Shown here piece after piece: positions 55,357-64,000 of a stretch of DNA of 64,000 nucleotides. The notes under the pieces were generated by a model that ran no database searches, was not told the DNA's origin, and was given only the letters and a program-made list of their open reading frames with translations. The position numbers and the translations under genes were made by a program. The stretch spans positions 466,501 through 530,500 of the forward strand of contig OX291557.1 in NCBI GenBank assembly GCA_946406115.1, given 5' to 3'. The stretch is from Apoda limacodes. Taxonomy: Eukaryota > Arthropoda > Insecta > Lepidoptera > Limacodidae. The stretch's first letter is position 1. Every line of letters starts with the position of its first letter.

Positions 55357-56695
55357 TCAAAAAATAACTTCTTTCTTGAAGAATCCCATACTGTAGTCCT
55401 TGCAGAAAACCTTGGCAGGGAGCTCATTCCACAACCCAAGCGTTCGCGAGAGGAAGTTTCTCTGAAACCGCATTGAACGCGACCATTTCGGTTCTAATGT
55501 GTGAGAATGAATTCCCTGCCGATGGCGAGCAGTGCGATGGTAGAACGTAGCCGTGTGCATCATTTCGAAGAATTCCTCAGAACACATCCCATTGTACAAG
55601 CAGTAGAAGACACACAGGGAGGCAAAGTCTCGCCTCAGACTTAAGGGTTCGATACGGCAAGTGAGTTTGGGATTGTCGACAATTCTCACAGCCCGTCGTT
55701 GAACCGAGTCAAAAGGGCCAAGCTGGTATCCGGGTGCACCCGCCCAGAGATGGCAACAGTACTCCATATGGGGCCAAACTTGCGACTTGTAAAGCTGCAA
55801 CCTCTGCCCCGACGTGAAGTACAGCCTCGCTCTGTTGAGTACACCTAGTTTTTTGGACGCCAGCTTCACCTTATCTTGTAAATGATCTCGGAACTAAACA
55901 TCGCTGGAGATGTCAACACCAAGGATCCCAATGCTCTTGGAGATGGAGAGGGGAGTGTTCTGGAATTGTGGGACCACAGTGAATGGGGTTTTCTTAGCGG
56001 TGAACACGCAGACTTGTGTCTTTGTAGGGTTGAATCTTACCAAGTTTTACCGTGCCCAGTCAGAGACCTTGGACAGAGTGATCTCGATTTGAGACACAAG
56101 TTCTTCACGTTTTTTCTCCACAACAGAACGAGGGATGCCTGAACGTCCCGTGTTATAAGCGTCTCCAGTACTGTCATCTGCATAGCAATGTATATTATTG
56201 ATGTCCAACATATCATTGATATGCAGTAGGAGACAGCACGGAGCCTTGCGGGACACCAGCATTAATGTCCGTGCTATCAGAGCAACTATCATCAACTACG
56301 GTTCGTATGCGTCTGCCAGACAAAAAGCTAGCAACCCATTTGCATAAGCCCTCGGACACTCCGTAAGATGGCAACTTCGATAGAAGACCTTGGTGCCAGA
56401 GCCGATGGAATGCCTTCGCTATGTCCAGGCTACATGCCAATGCCTCCCCCTGACTCTCAATGGCTAGTGCCCATCGATGTGTGAGATACACTAGAAGGTC
56501 ACCAGTCGTGCAACCGTGGCGAAATCCATATTGACGATTACAGACCAGGTCGTGTTCTTCTAAGTATCTTAGAAGCTGTGTGTTGATCACACGCTCCATA
56601 GCGATAGGCCTATAATTCGATGGATCTGATCTATCGCCCTTTTTGAGCACCGGGTGCACATTCGCAGTCTTCCATGAAGACGGAAATTGCCTAGT
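55357..56695 (-). pseudogene. LINE reverse transcriptase, C-terminal part
   Basis: Frames 56659-56213, 56295-56047 and 55869-55357. Motifs: NYRPIAMERVINTQLLRY, GFRHGCTTGDLLVYLTH, SLDIAKAFHRLWH (motif A; the last Asp reads His), NAGVPQGSVLSPTAYQ, and HCYADDSTGD (YADD). The C-terminal frame has YKSQVWPHMEYCCHLWAGAP and ends FFKKEVIF. Two frame breaks. Nearly the same as the 34-kb copy. Confidence 0.83.
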
Positions 56696-57134
56696 ATGGT
56701 ATGGCTCTATATCTCACTTTGTCACTACTTTCAAATTTTTTCTTGAAAACCCACTGACACTGAACCACTATATCTGCTTCTTCTTTATCTACTGTGTCCC
56801 ATGCTTGATTTTCCTCAAAACCTTTCAGCCCCTCCGTCATTGCTTGTCTCCACATCTCCTTCTCTGGCCCGTTCATCGCCTCTTCATAGGTAATTTCTTC
56901 ACAATTTTATTTCAAATTCATCTGCAATACACAGGTTTGTGAGACCATACCTCTCAACTGGTTTCCTAACTCTATTATTGGCCAGTGTGGGATTTTCTTC
57001 CGACACTTACTCACTTTCTTCTTCACGTAATGTATGGTATGAATCATTTGACGTTAAACCTGAACTAGATGTGTTTCAAACATAGGTGGGATCGTTAAGT
57101 TCCAGAAAAAATCTTCTTCTGTATCTTCTTCCAC
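56696..57134 (-). pseudogene. pol: Copia RT start
   Basis: MNGPEKEMWRQAMTEGLKGF, ENQAWDTVDKEEADIVVQCQ and WVFKKKFESSDKVRYRA are the first conserved segments of a copia RT. RT stops within the RYRA motif at the LINE junction. Between integrase and RT lies a variable linker (57134-56880). Confidence 0.8.
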
Positions 57135-58198
57135 TTACTGTTCAGCGTTCTTCTCTTGCACTGCCATCTGAGCCTCAACTAAGTCATTATCTTCTTTCAT
57201 TATAGTTACATCTTCGCTCGTAGTTACTTGCCCCGTCTCTGGGTTGTACAATCGGTAACCTTTAATATTTTCTGAATAACCTACTAAAATTAATTTGACT
57301 GCCTTTCTGTTCCATTTTAGTCTTTTATTTTTGGGGACATGCACCATTACAGGACTACCAAATACTCTGACATGGCTTAGATCTGGCTTTCTACCTGTCC
57401 ATTTCTCAAATGGTGTCATCTTTTCGAGACCTGAGGCAGGCGACCTATTTTTCAGGTAAACTGCCGTGTTTACTGCCTCTTGCCAGAATTTTTTCGGTAA
57501 TTCAGCCTCAAAAAGTAGACATCTTGCACGTTCAACGACATTCCTATTAAAACGCTCGCAGAGCCCATTCTGCTCAGGGGTGTATGGATTGATTTCTGAT
57601 GGATAATACCTGCTGTCTTTAAACAAATCTCCATAAGTTGTGAACAAAACTCTCCCCCATTATCGGTTCTCAGCGTTTTCAACGAAACTTTGAAACTCTT
57701 TAAAATGCCGGCAGCATTTCTTTCAAAAAATATACAAATGACATTCGACTCGAATTATCCACAAAGAGAAGAAAATACTTTGCCTGACCAATAGACTTGG
57801 TCTCCATAGGCCCAATCTGAGTGCACCAATTCTAACAAGGTTTCACTTCTATGATTAGCCAATGGAAAAGGTAAACGACTCTGCTTACCCTCGCAAGATA
57901 CTTCGCAGTTAGATCTTTGGACTTCTGCCTTGTCTTTGTAGAAAACACCCTCTACAGCACCATTCTTCATTTTTTCCAAGTCATTACTGTTTATGTGGCC
58001 TAATCTTCTATGCCACTGCCTAGCAACTGTTGTTTGCATTGCTGATGCTACCAATAATGACTTCACTATATTCAATTTATACACTCCATTTCTTAAATTA
58101 GCAACTCCAACTAGCACATTCTGTTGATTATAGATATGACAAGCATTCTTTCTGAATGTAACTTTGTTTCCATTTGCTATCAACTGGCTAACTGACAA
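57135..58198 (-). pseudogene. pol: Copia integrase
   Basis: Pre-integrase zinc-binding region: QWHRRLGHINSNDLEKM with later NCEVSCEGKQ (H-H then C-C, in the standard order). Then LLELVHSDWAYGD (first Asp), after a frame change RTDNGGEFCSQ (second Asp), then EQNGLCERFNRNVVERARCL (Glu). It continues with KFWQEAVNTAVYLKNRSP and HVRVFGSPVMVHVPKNKR. Frame breaks near 57755 and 57650. Confidence 0.85.
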
Positions 58199-58404
58199 TG
58201 GGTGGTGGTGAGGTTAGGAATGCACAAAATGTTGTTTACCGTGATTTCGAATTTACTATTATATACTCTTGTCCTGATCTGTGTATCCCCGGCACATATA
58301 ACTGGTACAGACATCTTATTTGACACAATTATTTCGTGCACATGTCGAACTTGCATTAATCTATCTGGATTTGCCGTCATATGGGCGCTTGCCCCGGAGT
58401 CCAC
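58180..58404 (-). pseudogene. pol: Copia protease
   Basis: MDSGASAHMTANPDRL holds the D-S-G-A active site of a copia protease. The frame then has SNKMSVPVICAGDTQI and TVNNILCIPNL. It runs into the pre-integrase frame after a shift at 58190. Confidence 0.85.
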
Positions 58405-59184
58405 ATACCAATCTTCTATACTGAATTTTCCGTTTATGAAAGTTGCACTAAAAACACCAGCTTTTAGTACATTGGTTTTTATAATGACCCATTTTCTTCC
58501 AGTTATAGCATTTTATTTGTTTAGTACCGGATGACGCCGCCGCTGACGCTTTGTTCAAATTCTTTATTTGTCTTGATTTAGCGTGTACAGTGCTGCCATT
58601 TTTTGTTTGTTAGTTTAACCAAAACGCGGACTCAGTTCCAGTGCTACCAACATCATTACTCATATCAAGTAACTTCGTTTTTACGACGTCAGCGCTAAGT
58701 GACATTTCAGAGTGTTCAATCGCCATAATCATTGGCGCGATTTTTCTGGAAGCCCGGCCAAAAGCAATGAACTAATCCATTCCTCATTCATTTCAAAACC
58801 CGTCCCTTTTAATCGTTGCGCCGTTTCAACTATTTGAGTCACATAACTAGTCATGGAATCACAATTTTCAAGGCGAATAGATATAAATGTTCGAAGTAAA
58901 CAAATTTTTCTTGTGTACCCAGAGTCGTCAAATAACGATTTTCATTTATTCCACAAAGCACTAATTGTGTTTTCATTTTTTATATGCACATACAATGTAG
59001 GGTCAATGGTCATTACGAGTTTTGCTTTTGCTTTGACATTCTCGGCTTCAGGTAAATTATCCGGTATGGCGTCGATATCTAATCCTTCCAGCACCAAGAA
59101 GTTTTTGCCGGCGAATGCCCAATCTTCATAGTTTTCGCGTCTTTTTAACTTCGGCACATTTACAATATAGCTTGCAGTCAACAT
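58405..59184 (-). pseudogene. gag: Copia gag
   Basis: Starts MLTASYIVNVPKLKRRENYE at 59184 with the usual copia gag opening (WAFAGKNFLVLEGL, DPTLYVHIKNENTISALWNK). Further segments after frame changes lie at 58930-58700. Near 58510-58470 the nucleocapsid knuckle reads CYNWKKMGHYKNQC: the second cysteine of the CCHC box is W, so the zinc site is broken. Confidence 0.8.
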
Positions 59185-59367
59185 TTTTGAGAAAATACAC
59201 TTAATAAAACTTAAAAATGTGGCTTCGGCAAATAACCTAATACAAACACAATGGTTGTTGCAGTAAGACTTACTTTATAAATACCAAAGACTATACAATT
59301 TACCATTCCTTATACTAAATGGCGTTAGTGGTACTTAACTAGAGTATTTGGTTAATACATTCTAACA
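59185..59367 (-). repeat. Copia 5' LTR and leader (proposed)
   Basis: Begins TGTTAGAATGTATTAACC at 59367 on - and leads into gag within about 180 bp, so the LTR must be short. The LTR/leader boundary and primer-binding site cannot be fixed without a second LTR. Confidence 0.5.
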
Positions 59368-60275
59368 GGTATAGTAGGTGGTACAACGCCTTCATCGTTC
59401 ATATTCGAGTTTGAGGCAAAGAGACTGCCCAGTAGATCGGCTTTCTCTTTAGCACCATGGGCCAAGTCACCATCGGTCTTTCGCAGTGGTGGTAACGACG
59501 ACTGGCAGAAGTTCCCTTCGGCCGCTTTGGCAAGCGACCAGAAAGCACGACTTCCAAAAAGATAGCTCGCTAGTCGCCCACCTATTCAATTGGAATTTTT
59601 CTCTGGCAGTTGCTTTCTTACTGAACCTCGAGGCAGCATTTAATTTGCGTTTTACCTTAGAAATATTCGGATCCTTATTATTAAGAGCTGTGGTCCAAGC
59701 TTCATATGCAGTTTGCTTAAGAATTTTAGCTTCTCTGCAAGACCTATTAAACCACGGTCGTTTTTTGACGCCGGCAGCTACTCGCGGGTTAGGAATATAA
59801 TATTCTGTACCAGCGAGGATTGTCTCAGTGACTGCGGCTGCGCAGACGTCAGGATCTGAGCAATCGCAATCCGTCCTAGTCTACCGACTTATAGTGCCAC
59901 ACGACGCCAATTAGTTGGCCCAGATGGATCGGGTTGTGTGCATGACGTTTGAGTCCGAACGAGACAGTGCTGCGAGGAGCCAAGAGGTGCATCCACTGAG
60001 ACGGAGTATCCGTCCGGACGTGTAGTCAGCAGAAGGTCCACTAAGGAGTTCGTATGGTCCTCTATATCTGGTATTCTCGTTGGAGAAAGTACCAGCTGAA
60101 AGAATCCATAGGTCAGTGCAAATTCATGAGCAGCGATCCCTGCATAGTTATTGGTTCGAGAACTGAGCCACACACAATGGTGGGCGTTAAAGTCTCCCAA
60201 AATAACCAGCTCTGTTGTGGGATATTGCTCTAGAACTTTGTCAGTCGTCAAATTTGTCCTGTTCGGGCCGCTCAT
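59368..60275 (-). pseudogene. LINE endonuclease and linker
   Basis: Upstream half of the 55-60 kb LINE on -: 60275-59889 has LVILGDFNAHHCVW (catalytic GDFN), TYGFFQLVLSPTRI and DHTNSLVDLLLTT, and VDAPLGSSQHCLV (the usual SDH position reads SSQH). Then RPWFNRSCREAKILK (59755-59710), KRKLNAASRFSKK (59655 onward) and the start of RT. Frames are broken near 59880 and 59590. Confidence 0.8.
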
Positions 60276-60352
60276 TCAAGCAAGTACTCGCTATGCACCG
60301 CTTTATTTGTTCGGGCGGCTTATTCGAGCGAGTATTTGCAGTGTCCTACCTC
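60257..60352. repeat. Two-copy repeat, period about 49 bp
   Basis: TGTTCGGGCCGCTCATTC and TGTTCGGGCGGCTTATTC, each followed by AGC-AGTACTCGCT or GCGAGTATTTGC, sit 49 bp apart at the 5' end of the LINE. Confidence 0.75.
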
Positions 60353-60479
60353 CCTTAAATAATGATATAAAAATTCTGATGACACAATGCGATCACTCAA
60401 GTGTTGGTCTTGAAAATACAATTGCAATGCGCTCCACTTCAATTATTCTACTAACACAGGCATGAAGCGATAGCCACCT

Positions 60480-61010
60480 TATATATCATAATGACGCAAT
60501 ATTCTATGATTTTCAGTGTCAGTGAAATGTTGGAACTCAGCAAATTCTTTTTGACGCTTGCTTCTTTGAGATAAGTAACCATTTACTTCTTTTACTATTT
60601 GTTTTAAATTTCTAGGCAGTATTTTGCAAGCTACATACATGGCTACCACTTAATGCTGCAGAGTGACAAACACATTTTATGAATAAGCATTTAGGGTTCA
60701 CTTCTTTAATTTTCGCAACTATGCCAGAGTGTTGACCAAACATAACATTCCTAGTATCAGCAGCAAATCCTATTAAGTGTTTTATATTTTAACCTAATTC
60801 AGATAACTTTGATTACAAGGAATTAAATAAATGATCTGCGGTCTTACCACTTAAATCAACTGAATCGAGAAATTTGGTTTGTACAGTACATTTCGTTTCA
60901 GAGAAGTATTTTATTTCAATCGCCAAAACTTTAACTGTGGCAACACTAGAGAAGACTAAAACTAGACATGTTGTCCTAGTGAATGGGTCAAACGAAATAA
61001 AAAGAAAGTG
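60480..61010 (-). pseudogene. hAT-type transposase relic
   Basis: On -: VATVKVLAIEIKYFSETKC, TVQTKFLDSVDLSGKTADHL, a stop, then KHLIGFAADTRNVMFGQHS and KCLFIKCVCHSAALSGSHVC. This is the central part of hAT-type transposases (the region after the BED finger, containing the GFAADT catalytic-Asp-like motif and the C-H-x-C-H segment). Stops and frame changes are few, but N- and C-termini are missing. No inverted ends identified. Confidence 0.65.
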
Positions 61011-61899
61011 CGATTGCGCTCTATTTATATAAGCGTAGGTTGATACTATAAATTATTATAGCGATGGGCGATGGGCAATTGTTGCATTATCGATGGGCAT
61101 GACGTCCGTTTACGGTGTTACCATAACTTGTTTTCCAAAATATACCCAAAAATACTGCCTTCGCTCAATATACCTAGAAAAATACCCACGTTCAAAAATA
61201 TCATGAGAATATACTGAAAAAGTATTAAAATACTGAATCGTCACTCTGACAAAAATATACGCTGAGGGGAAACTGACATTCCTGTAATTAAATGGCGAAA
61301 GTGCGAAATCAAAAAAAAATCGTAATTAAATAATATCAGGACTTATTTAAAAAGTAAAAAAATAGTTATTGTCTGTTAGATGTTTTACAATTTGTGTAAA
61401 TGATTTGTTGATACATATCGACGTTTCAGCCCAGACTATCAAAATAAAGTAAATATTTCTTGCATTTTAATATTTTTTTTAATCGAGAAAAGTATTTCCA
61501 ATCGTGTTTCTGCAAAAATAGTCATATTAAAAACTTGCTGAAATATTCTTTTTTTGTATAGCTTTATGGAGCCATTTCTTCGTAAACGGAGACTCTACTA
61601 CGGTATATGCAGCCTTAATATTAAGGCACGCTGGCTGAGTTGACTATAAAACATCATAAACATATTTCAAAGTGGTCATTTAGCCTGGGAGCTGAGTTAG
61701 GTCTGGGCCAAGTTAAGATGATCTTAGTGGTCGTTAGGGCCCGCGGGGTAAGTTAACTTTAAAAAATTATAAATAAATTTCGTAGTGGGCATTTTAGCCC
61801 GATATTGTATCCTATTTTTGAGAAATAAACTATTTGAATTTGATTTGACCTCTAGCTACCGTCAGCATTGTTTAATGCCACCTGGTGCCTAGCAACGGG
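61011..61899. other. Unassigned stretch with loose repeats
   Basis: No coding sequence recognised. It contains GCGATGGGCGATGGGC near 61060. Two loosely similar blocks start near 61634 and 61747 (GAGTTGACTATAAAA.. GTGGTCATTTAGCC and AAGTTAACTTTAAAA.. GTGGGCATTTTAGCC). GAGAAATAAACTATTTGAA near 61820 is an end typical of a small retroelement. Confidence 0.5.
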
Positions 61900-62640
61900 C
61901 AATTCGTGCTTTTCATAAATTAGGATCTAGGATATCTCTGAGAGATGGGTTTAGGGAAGTAAATATTTTAACTTTAGCGTTGCAGTACATATATGAATTT
62001 CATATGTACATAAAAAAATCAATAGTTTCAGCAAGAAAAGTGACATTCACAAAGTAAATACTAGAAGTAAAAATAAGCTGTTAGTGCATGATACACGTCT
62101 ACACAAAATAAGTAACTCTTTTATGTGGGCAATATAAAATTTTACACCAAAGTTCCCAATAATATTCAAAAGCTATCAGTAAGTAAATTTAAATCTTTTA
62201 TCCAACAACTACTTTGTAAAAAGCATACTACAATATTTCAGACTAGATAAATGATAAAAATCCATGGGACTGTAGATGCTCAATTACAGGATGCATAGGT
62301 AAACCAAAATAAAATGGAAATAATATAAAATTGTACGGCTTAATTTTTTTATTTAAAACATTGATTGTATTTGTAGTTTGTATGGTTTTTCTTAAAAGAG
62401 TAACTATCGAGTTTCTTGCCGGAATCTTCTCGGTTAAAATCAACAAGATCGTGAACCGGATTTCAAAAAAAAGTATTTCATAACTTTGACGATTTAAAAG
62501 TGTTTGTAAAATCCTAATTAGAATAAAAAAAATTGACTTTGGAAATAGATGAAAGAGTAAAAGTTCATACAGAAAAGTATTGCTATTCACTTAGCTCTGC
62601 CTATCAGCATCAGCCTCGGGGAGGCTTCATATTTTTTTTT
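61900..62640 (+). mobile_element. LINE 3' fragment
   Basis: + strand C-terminal RT tail: QRAIRAFHKLGSRISLRDGF, REVNILTLALQYIYEFHMYI, SARKVTFTKVNTRSKNKLL then a degenerate end (LLSNNYFVKSILQYF). The 3' UTR carries GAGTTTCTTGCCGG then TCTTCTCGG at 62410-62435. 5'-truncated; ends in a T/A-rich stretch near 62640. Confidence 0.75.
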
Positions 62641-62689
62641 CATTTAAATAAATAAGCCTTGTGGCTTGTTCGACCATAAACCTAAATAT

Positions 62690-62971
62690 TAGCCTTATTC
62701 AAACTGATACATATATATTTGTTAATGAGTTTGTTTGTTGCGTCGCTGCGGAGCGAACAATTGAGCTGATTTTTGGCACAGAACATGTTGAAGGGTCGGA
62801 GGACATAGGTTACTACGGTAAATTTAAAAGTTTCTACAGGCAATGACTATTAACGAATACCAACTACAACAATAACACACGTTTGTAATATAAGAAATCA
62901 AGGTTTTGTAAAAAAAAAACCCACGCCAGAAACTAAATTTAGCGCGGGTGGAGCTGCGAGCAAAAACTAGT
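62690..62971 (+). mobile_element. Helitron-like non-coding element (3' end)
   Basis: The stretch contains GGCACAGAACATGTTGAAGG and GGAGGACATAGGTTACTACG, phrases I associate with a common lepidopteran repeat. It ends GCGCGGGTGGAGCTGCGAGC, AAAAACTAGT at 62952-62971: a weak hairpin-like GC segment followed by CTAG-T, the expected Helitron terminus. The 61-codon frame inside is incidental. Start of the element not defined. Confidence 0.4.
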
Positions 62972-63481
62972 TTAAATAATGAAAGTAAAAACACAAGCAA
63001 GGTTAGGTAGGGAACATGAATGACAAAGATTAATTTTCAAAAAATATGAAATAATATTTTAAAGAAAAGTACAGTCGGAGGATAATATCTACTGGAATGT
63101 CAATTCTCGTTTGCCAATTAAATATTAAAACTTTTGTTATTTCGTTTATATACTTATACCACACAACACAACACACAACTTCTAAACGTTTAACCCAATT
63201 AGATATATGGAGTAATGTTCGAATCCTAACACTACCCTAAGTGAGATAGGCAGGTTGTGTATAACAATAAAGGAGTAAATAAACTCGTTTAAGAAAAAAA
63301 ACAAACATCAAAAAATATCATTAATGTTAAATTTATCGATTTGGTTTTTTGGATTCAGAATTTTATTCTGAAAAAGGGGAATTTTGGAATTTTTTTGCTA
63401 TTAAATATTGCAATTGATTTTAAAAAATACGAAGAGAGAAAAAGGTTGTCTCCGTTTTTTAACAATAACTTCAAAAATATT
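62972..63481. other. AT-rich stretch, nothing recognised
   Basis: About 500 bp of AT-rich sequence without coding or repeat structure I can name; it may hold the outer part of the left arm of the palindrome that follows. Confidence 0.45.
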
Positions 63482-64000
63482 AAAAAAAAGCTCCATTTTG
63501 AAAAAAGAGTCTAAAAGAGGAGAAAAATTTCATAAAAAAAGTCTATCTAAGAAATCGGTTTTTTCTAAAAATCAAAATTTCTTATTTTCAATAGAATTTA
63601 AAAAAAAAAAATTTTTTTCAACAATATTTTACTTTACTTTATAAACAATTTGTTGATTTTATGTTATCTTAAGTTCATGAAAAATAACTTAATTAACAAT
63701 TGGAGAAGTTAAACAAAAATCAAGTTAAAATTTTTTTGTAAACTGGATTGTATTCCTTCAAGTGTCTAAATGATCGTATAATTTATTCAAATTTTTATGT
63801 TGATAATAAATATTATAAAAAAAAAAATTCTGACGCTTAGTTTGTTTGGCGGCGACGTCACAACGTTGAAACTGCCGCGCGGAACGCTATTTTCAACATT
63901 AAATTAAAATTATAAATAATGGAACTACAATTTCGAGAGTCGAGACTTTTTTTATGAAATTTTCTCCTCTTTTAGAATCTTTTTTTAAAATGGAGCTTTT
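63482..64000. mobile_element. Second foldback element, cut by the window end
   Basis: 63487-63540 (AGCTCCATTTTGAAAAAAGA, then TCTAAAAGAGGAGAAAAATT and TTCATAAAAAAAGTCT) is inverted at 63942-64000 (GACTTTTTTTATGAAATTTT, then CTCCTCTTTTAGAATC and AAAATGGAGCTTTT). Arms are at least 55-59 bp and continue to the window edge. The central part (63660-63940) is AT-rich with a GC-rich patch (GGCGGCGACGTCAC). No coding sequence. A relative of the 1341-2281 element in structure, not in sequence. Confidence 0.75.

Larger units (their letters stand above)
56696..59367 (-). mobile_element. Ty1/copia element, 3' half missing
   Basis: - strand copia element: LTR start TGTTAGAATG at 59367, gag (59184-58520), protease (58404-58180), integrase (58198-57135) and the first RT motifs (56876-56691), after which it breaks off. 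The 5' end meets the LINE cleanly, but the 3' half, RNase H and 3' LTR are lost together with part of the LINE. TGTT at the start is typical of copia LTRs. No second LTR to confirm length. Confidence 0.82.
55243..60350 (-). mobile_element. LINE split by a copia element
   Basis: - strand copy of the family at 33.7-35.7 kb, with 3' end TTTTTATACCA-AAGGTGGCAAAC (55238-55262). RT 55357-56695, interrupted at 56696-59367 by copia, then linker (59368-59660), and endonuclease (60275-59889). About 180 bp of the RT (equivalent to 33990-34175 of the other copy) is missing at the copia insertion. The 5' side ends near 60280-60350. Confidence 0.82.

Noticed and set aside
54647..55396. Two + strand frames (54647-54910, 54998-55396) as host genes
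   Set aside because: No recognisable domain; the second one runs into the antisense 3' end of a LINE.
62661..62846. 61-codon frame as a gene
   Set aside because: It overlaps a Helitron-like repeat and shows no features.

Overview
The window is eukaryotic and reads as insect DNA, most likely from a moth or butterfly. Evidence: an insect-type tRNA-Lys(CTT) copy, Ty3/gypsy, BEL/Pao and Ty1/copia retrotransposons, many CR1/Jockey-type LINEs whose 3' ends share a GAGTTTCTTGCC-type motif, a Helitron-like terminus and an interspersed repeat of the kind common in Lepidoptera. I found no convincing host protein-coding gene. Essentially all recognisable coding sequence belongs to transposable elements (TEs), mostly broken and nested in one another, as expected of heterochromatin, a piRNA-cluster-like region or a lepidopteran W chromosome (inference).

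Layout. 1-17.3 kb: an old Ty3/gypsy element on the + strand (Gypsy-A: gag 1-1340, protease split between 2285-2557 and 15706 onward, RT/RNase H to 17320). It is interrupted first by a 941-bp palindromic (foldback) element at 1341-2281, then by a complete related Ty3/gypsy element on the - strand (Gypsy-B, 2562-15701, 829-bp LTR at 14873-15701, 4-bp ATGG target duplication). Gypsy-B has its 3' LTR split by a nearly full-length LINE (2978-6840). Its leader holds a 76-nt tRNA-Lys copy including CCA at the primer-binding site, a duplicated U5/PBS fragment, a 41-bp inverted repeat and a CACTG-ended DNA transposon.

17.5-24.4 kb: LINE 3' fragments, a poorly explained 2.3-kb stretch, one copy of an interspersed repeat (called repeat R) and an eight-copy 53-bp minisatellite. 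24.5-29.2 kb: a - strand BEL/Pao element (3' LTR, integrase, RNase H, RT, protease) with a LINE inserted in RT. 29.2-33.2 kb: AT-rich DNA, a 29-bp tandem array, an internally deleted LINE and a second copy of repeat R.

33.3-44 kb: a + strand BEL/Pao element cut into pieces by LINEs on both strands, including one LINE with a PHD-finger ORF1 and one with a coiled coil plus possible esterase-like ORF1. 44.6-44.8 kb: a 185-bp palindromic insertion with a hammerhead-ribozyme-like core. 44.95-50.4 kb: a LINE fragment abutting a long LINE (ORF1, endonuclease, RT). 50.4-55.2 kb: mostly non-coding DNA with remnants of two DDE transposases and a third repeat R copy. 55.2-60.3 kb: a - strand LINE interrupted by a 3'-truncated Ty1/copia element. 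60.4-64 kb: a hAT transposase relic, a LINE 3' end, a Helitron-like end and the left part of a second palindromic element that runs off the window.

The elements do not cooperate as a pathway; order of insertion is the main story. The observations I rate highest are the full tRNA at the Gypsy-B primer-binding site and the hammerhead-like palindrome. Coordinates of TE boundaries are by eye and may be off by some bases unless a repeat copy or target duplication fixes them.
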